Positions 1-8,886 of a DNA stretch of 64,000 nucleotides are shown piece by piece. Source of the stretch: Psychroserpens sp. NJDZ02 (GTDB taxonomy: Bacteria; Bacteroidota; Bacteroidia; Flavobacteriales; Flavobacteriaceae). The stretch is taken from the NCBI RefSeq assembly GCF_004843725.1, contig NZ_CP039451.1:3292001-3356000 (forward strand). The letters are read 5' to 3'. The notes under the pieces are model-generated. The model was not told the origin of the DNA and searched no databases. It was given only the letters and a program-made list of their open reading frames with translations. Each line of letters begins with the position of its first letter. Positions within the stretch are counted from its first letter, which is position 1. The translations under genes were made by a program, and so were the position numbers.

Positions 1-939
1 GCTTCATTAAGTCCAACAGGAAAAGGAGATGGCTCTCAACTCTTTTTTCATGATGTTTGGGCACAATACAATTTAGGCAAAGACCACACTGTTGGTGGAG
101 GTTTACATTACTTTAATGGTATTTCAAGACTAAATAATCAAAGTACGCTTAATATGATGACGTTGGATAACAACCGTCAATCTTGGGCTACAATTGGTTT
201 GTCCGATCAGTTTGCACGTCATTTAGGTGTTTTTGCAAAAGGTAAATTTGATAAGCTTCAATATCGTGTCGCTATTAATGATGCTGCGGTAACCACATTA
301 GATGGTCGCACAGCGGTTGCCGGTGGAGACGCAGTTTATAATGGTCGCGCTACTTTAGGATCTAAAGATGCCGGTAAAACATATGCCGGTTATTTTGATT
401 ATAATTTCTTAGATCAAGAGTCTAATTTTCTGCCTTACAAAGTGGGAAGTTATTTAGGAAGTAAAGAAATTTTTAATGTTGGAGCAGGATTCTTCTTGCA
501 TCCAAAAGGATCTGTAATTGATACCGGTACTGCATTAACGCCAAACTTAGAAGGAGAAGATGTATCCATCTTTGCAGTAGATGCTTTTTATGATGCGCCA
601 CTTAGCGACAATGGAAGTGCAATAACGGCTTATGCGACCTATCAAAATAGCGATTATGGTAAGGATTACTTATATAGTGCTTATGGTACAGGAAGTATGA
701 TTTATGGTCATGTTGGTTATGTCTTTAAAGGCGATGTTACAAAAACAAGATTTCAACCTTATGTAAGTTATGGTACGCATAGCTATGATGCTGTAGGTGA
801 TGACAGATCAACTTTAGGTGTCGGTGTTAACGCTTACATGAGTGGACATAATTCAAAATTAACTTTAGAATACAAAAATGAAGAATTTGGGGCTTTAGAT
901 GCAAATACTATTTCGCTACAAGCTATGATTTATCTATAA
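1..939 (+). CDS. Outer membrane porin-like beta-barrel protein (5' truncated by window edge)
   Basis: The reading frame is open from base 1 with no start in view, so the gene begins upstream; the first methionine at 154 is internal. The visible 312 residues alternate polar and aromatic residues in short strands (for example YAGYFDYNFLDQ), are rich in Gly, Asn and Tyr, and end in NTISLQAMIYL, typical of the last strand of an outer membrane barrel. It lies 12 bases upstream of the DUF4212 gene and is probably co-transcribed with the symporter genes, so I infer that it admits the organic acid taken up by that system. The exact porin family is not recognised; a phosphate-selective-porin-like or OprD-like barrel is possible. 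Confidence 0.7.
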   Translation, partial: ASLSPTGKGDGSQLFFHDVWAQYNLGKDHTVGGGLHYFNGISRLNNQSTLNMMTLDNNRQSWATIGLSDQFARHLGVFAKGKFDKLQYRVAINDAAVTTLDGRTAVAGGDAVYNGRATLGSKDAGKTYAGYFDYNFLDQESNFLPYKVGSYLGSKEIFNVGAGFFLHPKGSVIDTGTALTPNLEGEDVSIFAVDAFYDAPLSDNGSAITAYATYQNSDYGKDYLYSAYGTGSMIYGHVGYVFKGDVTKTRFQPYVSYGTHSYDAVGDDRSTLGVGVNAYMSGHNSKLTLEYKNEEFGALDANTISLQAMIYL

Positions 940-951
940 AAACTAACAACT

Positions 952-1212
952 ATGAGTGATAAACAAAAACACGCGTCAGCGTACTGGAAAGAAAATATTA
1001 AATACTTGGCAATATTGCTTGTCATATGGTTTGTGGTGTCCTTTGGATGTGGCATTTTATTTAGAGAAGAGTTAGATCAATTCAGATTGGGAGGCTTTAA
1101 ACTCGGGTTTTGGTTTGCCCAACAAGGATCGATATATGTATTCGTGATTTTAATATTCGTGTATGTAAGATTAATGAATAAACTAGATAAAAAATACGGT
1201 TTTGACGAGTAG
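952..1212 (+). CDS. DUF4212 small membrane subunit of sodium/solute symporter
   Basis: An 86-residue protein with two hydrophobic segments (about residues 16-38 and 52-76) and the family features YWKENIKYL near the start and RLMNKLDKKYGFDE at the end. In this family the gene almost always precedes a symporter of the VC_2705/ActP-like SSS subfamily, as it does here with 31 bases between them. It is expected to act as an accessory inner membrane subunit of that permease. Length and order match the family; the precise function of DUF4212 is not established. Confidence 0.9.
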   Translation: MSDKQKHASAYWKENIKYLAILLVIWFVVSFGCGILFREELDQFRLGGFKLGFWFAQQGSIYVFVILIFVYVRLMNKLDKKYGFDE

Positions 1213-1243
1213 TCTAAACTAATAACTTAAAAAATAAAATATT

Positions 1244-3010
1244 ATGAGTGTACAATTTTGGACATGGTTATTAGTAGGAATTACTTTTGCCTTATATTTT
1301 GGAATCGCAATTTGGGCTCGAGCAGGCTCAACTAAAGAGTTTTATGTTGCTGGTGGAGGTGTTTCTCCGTTAGCAAATGGTATGGCTACCGCAGCCGATT
1401 GGATGAGTGCCGCCTCCTTTATTAGTATGGCGGGGATTATTTCCTTTTCAGGATATGATGGCTCAGTTTATCTTATGGGATGGACTGGTGGTTATGTGCT
1501 GTTAGCGTTATTGTTAGCACCTTACCTGCGTAAATTTGGTAAGTTTACAGTACCAGATTTTATTGGAGATAGATATTACTCTAACACGGCAAGAACAGTA
1601 GCAGTAATTTGTGCATTAATTGTATCATTTACATATGTTGCAGGACAAATGCGTGGTGTTGGTATTGTGTTTTCTCAATTCTTACAAGTTGATATTAATA
1701 TAGGTGTTATCATTGGGATGACGGTTGTTTTAACTTTTGCTTTATTAGGAGGAATGAAAGGAATCACATACACACAAGTAGCACAATATTGTGTGTTAAT
1801 CTTTGCTTTTATGGTACCTGCATTTTTTATCTCTATGCAAATGACAGGAAATATTATTCCTCAAATTGGTATGGGAGGTAAGGTTGAAGGTGGTGCCTTT
1901 CTACTAGATAAATTGGATTTGTTACATACCGAACTTGGATTTAACGAGTATACCAGCGGAACAAAGTCTACCTGGGATGTTTTTGCAATCACATTAGCAT
2001 TAATGACAGGTACAGCGGGATTGCCTCATGTAATTGTACGTTTCTTTACGGTGCCTAAAGTAAAAGATGCCCGTAAATCTGCAGGTTATGCCTTATTTTT
2101 AATAGCTATTTTATATACAACTGCACCTGCAATTGCAGTATTTTCAAGAACTAATTTAATTGAAACAGTTAGTAATAAAGAATATAAAGAAATTCCAGAA
2201 TGGTTTAAAAACTGGGAAAATACAGGGTTAATAGCATGGTCTGATAAAAATGGAGATGGAAAAATCCAGTATGTGGCAGGAGATGCCTTATCAAGTAAAA
2301 AACCAATATATACGGATGCTAGAGGTGCAAGTGGAGAACGTATCGTGTCTAATGTTAGTGATGCTTCAAACGAACTTTACGTAGATAGAGATATTATGGT
2401 ATTGGCAAATCCAGAGATTGCAAACCTACCAAATTGGGTTATTGGATTAGTAGCAGCCGGAGGATTGGCAGCAGCATTATCTACTGCAGCCGGATTGTTG
2501 TTAGTAATTTCGACATCTGTGTCTCATGATTTAGTTAAAAAACAATTAAAGCCGGATATTTCGGATAAAGACGAGTTGAAAGTCGCAAGAATCGCCATTT
2601 TTGTAGCCATATTAATTGCGGGGTACTTCGGTATTAATCCGCCGGGATTTGTCGCTGCGGTCGTCGCACTAGCATTTGGTCTAGCAGCAGCGTCCTTTTT
2701 TCCAGCTATTATTTTAGGAATATTTGATAAACGTATGAATAGCGAAGGTGCTATTTCAGGTATGGTTGTCGGTATTGTTTTAATGCTATTCTACATGATG
2801 AAATTTAAACTCGACATGTTTGGTGGTGGTACAAAAGAAGACTGGTGGTTTGGTACATCTCCAGAAGGATTTGGTACTATAGCAATGTTTTTAAATGTTG
2901 TAGTGTCACTAGTGGTATCGCGCTTAACACCTGCGCCACCTCAGAATGTTCAGGATATGGTTGAAAGTATAAGAATCCCTTCAGGAGCTGGAGAAGCTCA
3001 GGATCATTAA
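1244..3010 (+). CDS. Sodium:solute symporter, acetate/short-chain carboxylate permease type
   Basis: A 588-residue SSS-family (SLC5) inner membrane transporter with about 13 hydrophobic segments. Family motifs include FYVAGGGVSPLANGMATAAD near the N-terminus and GLAAALSTAAGLLLVISTSV in the second half. Between them lies a hydrophilic insert with an EF-hand-like DKNGDGKIQ at about residues 334-342, which I recall from the VC_2705 subfamily. Together with the DUF4212 partner, the nearby CrbS-like kinase and two acyl-CoA synthetases, the likely substrate is acetate or propionate taken up with Na+. A terminator-like hairpin follows at 3088-3119, so porin, DUF4212 and symporter probably form one operon. 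Substrate is inferred, not shown. Confidence 0.9.
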   Translation: MSVQFWTWLLVGITFALYFGIAIWARAGSTKEFYVAGGGVSPLANGMATAADWMSAASFISMAGIISFSGYDGSVYLMGWTGGYVLLALLLAPYLRKFGKFTVPDFIGDRYYSNTARTVAVICALIVSFTYVAGQMRGVGIVFSQFLQVDINIGVIIGMTVVLTFALLGGMKGITYTQVAQYCVLIFAFMVPAFFISMQMTGNIIPQIGMGGKVEGGAFLLDKLDLLHTELGFNEYTSGTKSTWDVFAITLALMTGTAGLPHVIVRFFTVPKVKDARKSAGYALFLIAILYTTAPAIAVFSRTNLIETVSNKEYKEIPEWFKNWENTGLIAWSDKNGDGKIQYVAGDALSSKKPIYTDARGASGERIVSNVSDASNELYVDRDIMVLANPEIANLPNWVIGLVAAGGLAAALSTAAGLLLVISTSVSHDLVKKQLKPDISDKDELKVARIAIFVAILIAGYFGINPPGFVAAVVALAFGLAAASFFPAIILGIFDKRMNSEGAISGMVVGIVLMLFYMMKFKLDMFGGGTKEDWWFGTSPEGFGTIAMFLNVVVSLVVSRLTPAPPQNVQDMVESIRIPSGAGEAQDH

Positions 3011-3087
3011 GGCATTGAGTTCGGTCTTTAAACTTTTTTAGCTTTCGCTGAAAATTAAAGAACTTAATTTTAATTTAGTTAGTATGC

Positions 3088-3125
3088 AAATCAGCATTAC
3101 ATTTATGTAGTGCTGATTTCTTATA
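3088..3125 (+). terminator. Terminator-like hairpin after symporter operon
   Basis: AAATCAGCA (3088-3096) pairs with TGCTGATTT (3111-3119). The stem continues inside through a T/G wobble into TACAT/ATGTA with a two-base loop. A T-rich stretch follows. The hairpin lies 78 bases past the symporter stop and before the next gene. Confidence 0.6.
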
Positions 3126-3217
3126 TTAGTAGAATAAACTAAATTCTGTTAAATAAATCATGTTAGACTTAACACAGATGCAGTCTAATCAAAAAACTAT
3201 TTAGATATTATTTCCAA

Positions 3218-3412
3218 ATGAAAAAACGCCACGAACAAAAGCTAGTTGTATTATCAATAGCATTATGTTTAATTTTTAATGTGCCATTTATCTTAGTCTT
3301 TAATTTTGAAGGTGCTATTTTGGGTATTCCAACCTTATACTTTTCAATATTTTCAATTTGGTTAGTATCTATTGTTATTTCATATATCGTATTAAAACGC
3401 CACTATGAATAA
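3218..3412 (+). CDS. Small two-helix membrane protein upstream of sensor kinase
   Basis: A 64-residue protein with two hydrophobic segments (about residues 9-30 and 38-58) and basic ends (MKKRHEQK at the start, LKRHYE at the end). Its stop overlaps the start of the downstream symporter-kinase by 8 bases, which suggests translational coupling. Small DUF4212/DUF485/DUF3311-like proteins commonly accompany SSS-family transporters, so an accessory subunit for the transporter domain of the kinase is a reasonable guess. I do not recognise a specific family. Confidence 0.7.
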   Translation: MKKRHEQKLVVLSIALCLIFNVPFILVFNFEGAILGIPTLYFSIFSIWLVSIVISYIVLKRHYE

Positions 3413-6095
3413 CTACGCACTAATTGCCATAATTGTAATTTATTTAGCGGTGTTATTTTACATTGCTTTTCTTGCTGAAAAAAAACGACAAAGTAAATGG
3501 GTTAATAATCCCTACGTATATACGTTGTCATTAGCGGTGTACTGTTCGGCGTGGACGTATTACGGAAGTGTTGGAATTGCAGCAAATTCAGGAATCAATT
3601 TTTTACCAATTTATTTAGGACCAGTTATAGCTGCACCTTTATGGATTGTAGTACTTAGGAAGATTATAAGAATTTCCAAACAACACAAAATTTCAACTAT
3701 TGCCGATTTTATATCCTTACGTTATGGAAATAGTCGATTTCTTGGTGCTTTAGTGACTATTATTTGCTTATTCGGAACCTTGCCATACATTTCTTTACAA
3801 TTAAAAGCAGTCTCAGAAACGTTTGAGATCATGTCTGATGATACTAGTTATGTTTCTACAGCTGTAATTGATGATTCTACGTTTTATGTCGCTTTATTGT
3901 TAGCGATATTCGCTACTTTTTTCGGGACACAAAATACGGATGCTTCCGAAAAACATAAAGGTATCGTCGCTACAGTAGCTTTTGAGTCGGTTTTAAAACT
4001 GGTCTTCTTTTTAGCAATCGGTGTTTATGTTACGTTTTACTTGTTTGATGGGACTACAGATATTTATAATCAGATTTCAAAAACTGAAAATTTTAAACAA
4101 CTCACTACGCTTAGTGGTGTAGAGGATGGTTTTAACTGGTTTTTCTTAATAGGATTGTCTTTTATGGCCATATTTTTATTACCTAGACAATTTCAGGTTT
4201 CGGTTTTAGAAAACAATAGAGAAAAACATCTTAAAAAGGCTATTTGGTTGTTTCCGTTGTATTTATTATTATTTAATCTGTTTGTTATTTTTATTGCTTG
4301 GGCAGGAAAATTAACTTTTGGAGATACTCAAAATGCAGAATATTACTCGTTATTATTACCATTAGAAAATGGGAATTCGTTTTTAGCAACACTAGTTTTT
4401 CTAGGTGGTTTTTCTGCTGTAATATCAATGGTTATTGTGTCAACCTTAGCGTTGTCTACTATGGTGAGTAACAACTTGATTATTCCTTATGGATTTTTAG
4501 ATAAGTTTATAAAAAACCAACCAGAACGAAACTCCAAGTACATTAAGAATATCCGTCGTATTTCTATTTTTACAATCATTATTACAGCTTATTTTTTCTA
4601 TGTGTTATTCTCAAAAGAATTATCGTTGTATTCTATTGGGTTAATATCGTTTGTTATTATTTCGCAATTGGGGCCTTCCTTTTTTATAGGCTTGTATTGG
4701 AATAGAGGAGCTTCTAAAGCAGCGATTATAGGGATATTAGTCGGTTTTTTTATATCTGTATATACGCTGGTGTTACCATTTACGCTGCAAGCTTATACAG
4801 GTACGGATGATTTTACACAACTTGGTTTGTTTGGTATTTCAGCTTTAAAACCTTACGCGTTATTTGGTATTGATTTTTTAAGTCCGCCCGCACATGCATT
4901 TTTCTGGAGTATGACGTTTAATATCATGACTTACTTGGTGTTTTCATTAACGTCTAAAGGAAATTATAGAGAACGTAATTATGCCGAAATGTTTGTGGAT
5001 AGTAAAAACTTTACGACACTTCAGGACAGTGCTTTGGTTTGGAAAGGAGAAGCTTACGTTGCAGATATTAAAAGTGTATTGATTCGTTTTTTAGGAGAAC
5101 AAAGAGCGACTCGTGCGTTGACTATTTTCTTCACTAAATATAAATTACCTCAAGACACACAGTTAGCAGATGCGCGATTAATTAATTTTTCAGAAAAATT
5201 GTTAACAGGAAGCATTGGTTCGGCTTCAGCCAAAATATTAATTGCCAGCGTAGTCAAGGAAGAACAGATTAGCTTAGTGGAAGTGTTGAAGATTTTAGAA
5301 GAATCTAAAGAAAATATTGTGAGTAATAAAGTACTTTTGGAAAAGTCAAATGAATTGACGCAGCTATCCTCACAACTAAAAGATGCCAATGAAGAATTGA
5401 TTAGCAAAGACAAGCAAAAAGATGAGTTTTTAGATACTGTTGCGCATGAGTTAAAAACACCAATTACAGGAATTAGAGCGGCAACAGAATTGTTGATGGA
5501 TGAAGATGATGATATGCCTCAAGAAATAAAAGCACAGTTTTTAAAAAATATATTGCAAGATTCTGATCGTTTAGGGCGTTTAATACACAATATTTTAGAT
5601 TTTGAAAAGTTAGAAACAGGACGTTTACATTTGGATTTACAATATCAAGATATTCAAAAAACCATTACTAAATCTATAAGTAGTATCTCGCAAATTGCAG
5701 CTAAAAAGGAAGTAGAAATTGTAAATAAAAGCGACCATAGTTTTAAAACTAATTATGACGAGGATCGTATCCTTCAGGTATTAACCAATTTACTGTCCAA
5801 TGCAATCAAGTTTTGTAATCCAAAAACAGGACAAATTATAGTCGATTTAAAGTTAGGGAATGCATTTGTAGAAATCTCTGTAACTGACAATGGTAAAGGG
5901 ATTCCAGAAGAAGATCACCATTATATTTTCGATAAATTTTACCAGTCAAAACATCAAAATACTATTAAACCACAAGGCAGTGGATTAGGTTTAGCAATTA
6001 CAAAGCAAATAGTCGAAAAGCATAATGGGAAAATTTGGGCAAAAAAAGGCGTTAAAAATGGTGCAACGCTTGTTTTTACCATACCTTTTAAGTAA
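3405..6095 (+). CDS. CrbS-like hybrid: SLC5 symporter domain plus STAC and histidine kinase
   Basis: An 896-residue membrane sensor. Residues 1 to about 510 are an SSS/SLC5 transporter-like region with about 13 hydrophobic segments. A STAC-like linker follows (about 560-640, including LTGSIGSASAKILIAS). Next comes a HisKA domain with phospho-acceptor His681 in TVAHELKTP. The HATPase domain has an N-box at about residue 798 (LLSNAIKFC), a G1 box DNGKGIPEE and a G2 box GSGLGLAI. CrbS in Vibrio and Pseudomonas has this architecture and controls acs with the regulator CrbR. Here the receiver gene lies 16 bases downstream and acs further on, so the same role is likely. There is no clear PAS domain between STAC and HisKA. 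Confidence 0.88.
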   Translation: MNNYALIAIIVIYLAVLFYIAFLAEKKRQSKWVNNPYVYTLSLAVYCSAWTYYGSVGIAANSGINFLPIYLGPVIAAPLWIVVLRKIIRISKQHKISTIADFISLRYGNSRFLGALVTIICLFGTLPYISLQLKAVSETFEIMSDDTSYVSTAVIDDSTFYVALLLAIFATFFGTQNTDASEKHKGIVATVAFESVLKLVFFLAIGVYVTFYLFDGTTDIYNQISKTENFKQLTTLSGVEDGFNWFFLIGLSFMAIFLLPRQFQVSVLENNREKHLKKAIWLFPLYLLLFNLFVIFIAWAGKLTFGDTQNAEYYSLLLPLENGNSFLATLVFLGGFSAVISMVIVSTLALSTMVSNNLIIPYGFLDKFIKNQPERNSKYIKNIRRISIFTIIITAYFFYVLFSKELSLYSIGLISFVIISQLGPSFFIGLYWNRGASKAAIIGILVGFFISVYTLVLPFTLQAYTGTDDFTQLGLFGISALKPYALFGIDFLSPPAHAFFWSMTFNIMTYLVFSLTSKGNYRERNYAEMFVDSKNFTTLQDSALVWKGEAYVADIKSVLIRFLGEQRATRALTIFFTKYKLPQDTQLADARLINFSEKLLTGSIGSASAKILIASVVKEEQISLVEVLKILEESKENIVSNKVLLEKSNELTQLSSQLKDANEELISKDKQKDEFLDTVAHELKTPITGIRAATELLMDEDDDMPQEIKAQFLKNILQDSDRLGRLIHNILDFEKLETGRLHLDLQYQDIQKTITKSISSISQIAAKKEVEIVNKSDHSFKTNYDEDRILQVLTNLLSNAIKFCNPKTGQIIVDLKLGNAFVEISVTDNGKGIPEEDHHYIFDKFYQSKHQNTIKPQGSGLGLAITKQIVEKHNGKIWAKKGVKNGATLVFTIPFK

Positions 6096-6111
6096 ATTGT
6101 TGTCGTAAAGT

Positions 6112-6477
6112 ATGAAGAAGAAAATTTTAATTGTTGACGACGAGCCAAATATTGTCATGTCGTTAGAATATACCTTCAAAAAACAAGGTTTTGAAGTGTT
6201 TATAGCAAGAGATGGAAGTGAGGCTTTAGAGATATTAAAACATCATATTCCTAACATTATTTTGTTGGATGTTATGATGCCAAATGTAGACGGGTATCAA
6301 ACCTTAACACACATTAAAAATACAGATAGTTTAAAGGACACTAAAGTGGTGTTTTTAACTGCAAAAAATAAAGCTTCAGATATTGAAAAGGGTTTAAAAC
6401 TTGGAGCCGATAAGTATTTAACAAAACCTTTTTCAGTAAAAAAAATAGTTTCAGAAATATTGGAACTAGTGACTTAA
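6112..6477 (+). CDS. Single-domain response regulator (receiver only)
   Basis: A 121-residue CheY-like receiver. The acidic pair is Asp9-Asp10 (IVDDEP), the phospho-acceptor is Asp53 (LLDVMMP), and the conserved Thr83 (FLTAK) and Lys105 (TKPF) are present. The protein ends directly after the receiver fold, so there is no DNA-binding output domain. It lies 16 bases after the CrbS-like kinase and is its obvious partner. Proteobacterial CrbR carries a LuxR-type HTH; the lack of one here means output must pass through another protein or through protein-protein contact. Confidence 0.92.
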   Translation: MKKKILIVDDEPNIVMSLEYTFKKQGFEVFIARDGSEALEILKHHIPNIILLDVMMPNVDGYQTLTHIKNTDSLKDTKVVFLTAKNKASDIEKGLKLGADKYLTKPFSVKKIVSEILELVT

Positions 6478-6548
6478 AATAGTTTTTTAAGTTTATTTAA
6501 AATTGGTTTTGTGTGCAAACAAACTAAGTTTAATTAAAGTTTAAAGAC

Positions 6549-6767
6549 ATGAAATTTCACATCAATCCATTAGCGTCAGATATTATTATTAGTATCTATA
6601 TTATTGCGACGCTTTATCTTAGGTTTAAATTTGAAAGTCAAACCTATACAAGTCCAATGCTATCTATAGTTTTGGGGCTTTGCTTTGTGCTTATAATCTA
6701 TGCACTTGTCAAATTAAAAGTACTTAATCCCAATTGGTTCGGCTTATTTAACTCTAAAAAGGCCTAA
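6549..6767 (+). CDS. Small membrane protein between receiver and acyl-CoA synthetase
   Basis: A 72-residue protein with two hydrophobic segments (about residues 9-26 and 36-56) and a basic tail ending FNSKKA. It starts 71 bases after the receiver gene and stops 2 bases before the next gene, so it is probably translated with the acyl-CoA synthetase. I recognise no family. Its place inside a transport and activation operon suggests a link with carboxylate uptake, but nothing in the sequence shows this directly. Confidence 0.6.
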   Translation: MKFHINPLASDIIISIYIIATLYLRFKFESQTYTSPMLSIVLGLCFVLIIYALVKLKVLNPNWFGLFNSKKA

Positions 6768-6769
6768 CT

Positions 6770-8665
6770 ATGTATTATCAAGAATTTTATAAAAAAAGTA
6801 TAGACCAACCAGCGCAATTTTGGCAAGAACAAGCCTCGCAATTGGATTGGTTTAAAGCACCTAAAAGCATATTGTCTAAAGATAAATATGACTATGATCA
6901 ATGGTTTGAAGATGGGCAACTTAACTTAAGTTATTTGTGTATTGATAAACATATCAAAGCGGGTTTTGGCGATCAGAATGCTATAATTTACGACTCGCCA
7001 GTTACCAATACAAAACAGCATATTACTTTTAATCAATTACATCACGAAGTATCAAAACTTGCAGGTGGATTAAAAGGTTTAGGATTGCAAAAAGGAGACA
7101 CGTGTATTATCTATATGCCAATGATTCCGCAGGCGTTATATGCCATGTTGGCTTGCGCTAGGATAGGAGTAATACACTCGGTTGTCTTTGGTGGTTTTGC
7201 ACCTAATGAGTTGGCTATTAGGATTAATGACTGTAAGCCGAAAGCAATTATTACAGCATCAAACGGTGTCGAAATCCAGAAAATTATTCCTTATAAACCC
7301 TTTGTGGATCAAGCAATCGCTAAAGCGGAAACTAAGCCAAAACACGTTATTGTTTTTGATAGAAAATTAGGCGTTGAAATTCCGAAGAAAAACTACGATG
7401 TAGACTATGCAACTCTAGTAGAAGAGGCTCCGTCTATCGAAGCTATTCCAGTAGCATCAACACATCCGTCTTATATATTATATACTTCAGGAACCACGGG
7501 GACGCCAAAAGGAATTATTAGAGATACGGGCGGTTACGCAACCGCTTTAAAATTCTCTATGAAATATATTTATGGTGTAAACGAAGGCGAAACCTTTTGG
7601 GCAGCAAGTGATGTTGGTTGGGTTGTGGGACATAGCTTTATAGCTTACGGACCTTTATTAAATAGAAACACAACCATTCTGTTTGAAGGAAAACCAATTA
7701 AAACACCAGATGCCTCGACGTTTTGGCGCGTTATTAGCGAGCATAATGTAAAAGCAATGTTTACGGCGCCAACAGCTATTAGAGCCATTAGAAAAGATGA
7801 TGCGACAGGACATATGTTAAAGCGTTTTGATTTATCATGTTTAAAATATTTATTTTTAGCAGGAGAACGTTGTGATGTAGCAACCTTAAATTGGATAGAA
7901 GATAAACTTGAGATACCAGTAATTGACCATTGGTGGCAAACCGAAAGCGGATGGCCTATGATTGCAAATATGGTTGGTGTTGCATTGCAAGACATAAAAC
8001 CAGGTTCTGCAGGATTACCCGTTTGTGGTTATGATATTAAAATATTAAATGAAGACGGAGAAGAGGTGCAGTCTAGTGTGGAAGGGTATGTTGTGGTTAA
8101 ATTACCGTTACCACCAGGAACATTAAGTAATCTATGGGGTAATCCAGAGCGTTTTAAATCTGGGTACTTAGACCGTTTTCCGGGTTATTATTTTTCTGGA
8201 GATGGTGGGTACAAAGACGAAGATGGTTATGTATTTATAACCGGTCGCGTAGATGATGTTATAAATGTGGCGGGGCACCGATTATCAACCGCCGAAATGG
8301 AAGAAATTGTGTCTTCGCATAAATCCGTAGCAGAATGTGCTGTATTTGGTGTGCATTGCGAGCTTAAAGGACAAAAACCATTAGGATTAGTGGTTTTAAA
8401 ATCGGAAGATACGTTAGAAAATGAAACCATTCAAAAAGAAATAATTCTAGACGTACGTCGCGAAATAGGAGCAGTAGCGTCCTTTAGAGAGGTGTTAGTC
8501 GTAAACCGATTACCAAAGACGCGAAGTGGAAAAATTCTTCGTAAATTGTTGCGTAATATAGCAGACGAGCAACAGTATAATATACCATCAACCATTGATG
8601 ATGTTACAATTATAGACGAAATAAAAATAGTATATAAAACCCATAGTATTGGGATTCATAAATAA
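6770..8665 (+). CDS. Acyl-CoA synthetase, propionyl-CoA synthetase (PrpE/ACSS3) type
   Basis: A 631-residue AMP-forming acyl-CoA synthetase of the ANL superfamily. It has the P-loop YTSGTTGTPKG, the A5-type motif WWQTESGWP, the A8 region GRVDDVINVAGHRLSTAE and the C-terminal catalytic Lys588 in LPKTRSGKILRK. WWQTESGWP and INVAGHRLS resemble PrpE/ACSS3 rather than Acs, which has WWQTETGG. The expected reaction activates propionate, or a similar short acid, with ATP and CoA. Lys588 is the usual acetylation target. A biotin carboxylase set at 45448-48971 could use propionyl-CoA. The substrate is inferred; acetate or acetoacetate cannot be excluded. Confidence 0.85.
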   Translation: MYYQEFYKKSIDQPAQFWQEQASQLDWFKAPKSILSKDKYDYDQWFEDGQLNLSYLCIDKHIKAGFGDQNAIIYDSPVTNTKQHITFNQLHHEVSKLAGGLKGLGLQKGDTCIIYMPMIPQALYAMLACARIGVIHSVVFGGFAPNELAIRINDCKPKAIITASNGVEIQKIIPYKPFVDQAIAKAETKPKHVIVFDRKLGVEIPKKNYDVDYATLVEEAPSIEAIPVASTHPSYILYTSGTTGTPKGIIRDTGGYATALKFSMKYIYGVNEGETFWAASDVGWVVGHSFIAYGPLLNRNTTILFEGKPIKTPDASTFWRVISEHNVKAMFTAPTAIRAIRKDDATGHMLKRFDLSCLKYLFLAGERCDVATLNWIEDKLEIPVIDHWWQTESGWPMIANMVGVALQDIKPGSAGLPVCGYDIKILNEDGEEVQSSVEGYVVVKLPLPPGTLSNLWGNPERFKSGYLDRFPGYYFSGDGGYKDEDGYVFITGRVDDVINVAGHRLSTAEMEEIVSSHKSVAECAVFGVHCELKGQKPLGLVVLKSEDTLENETIQKEIILDVRREIGAVASFREVLVVNRLPKTRSGKILRKLLRNIADEQQYNIPSTIDDVTIIDEIKIVYKTHSIGIHK

Positions 8666-8730
8666 ACTGTAAATATAATATCATATGATTTTTGAGAAAC
8701 AAGACTTTTTAACAAAAAACATAAGTAGTA

Positions 8731-8758
8731 ATTGACACACTGAGTGCAGTCGATATAT
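8731..8758 (+). repeat. Degenerate copy of flavobacterial intergenic repeat
   Basis: ACACACTGAGTGCAGTCGAT resembles a repeat I recall from many flavobacterial genomes (about TGTCACACTGAGCGCAGTCGAAGTGT). The 3' arm is decayed, so it no longer forms a full hairpin. Confidence 0.4.
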
Positions 8759-8781
8759 CATCAAGATCGATAAGTATTGTT

Positions 8782-8810
8782 TGTCACACTTGGTCCAGTC
8801 CAAGTGTCTC
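8782..8810 (+). repeat. Second copy of the same repeat, hairpin retained
   Basis: ACACTTGG (8786-8793) and CCAAGTGT (8800-8807) form a perfect 8-bp stem around the loop TCCAGT. Relative to the remembered consensus, both arms have changed together, so the hairpin is kept while the sequence drifted. It sits in the 221-base gap before acs. Confidence 0.5.
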
Positions 8811-8886
8811 GCAAAAATAGAAACTAAATTAATAATATAAATATCCTAATAAACACAAGTAAAGTGTTTAATAAATTAAACTAATT

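Noticed and set aside
154..939. Methionine at 154 as the porin start
   Set aside because: The frame is open to base 1 and the residues before 154 continue the same barrel pattern, so the start is outside the window.
7645..7995. 116-residue minus-strand ORF within the PrpE-like gene
   Set aside because: It is antisense to conserved acyl-CoA synthetase motifs and shows no domain or start signal.
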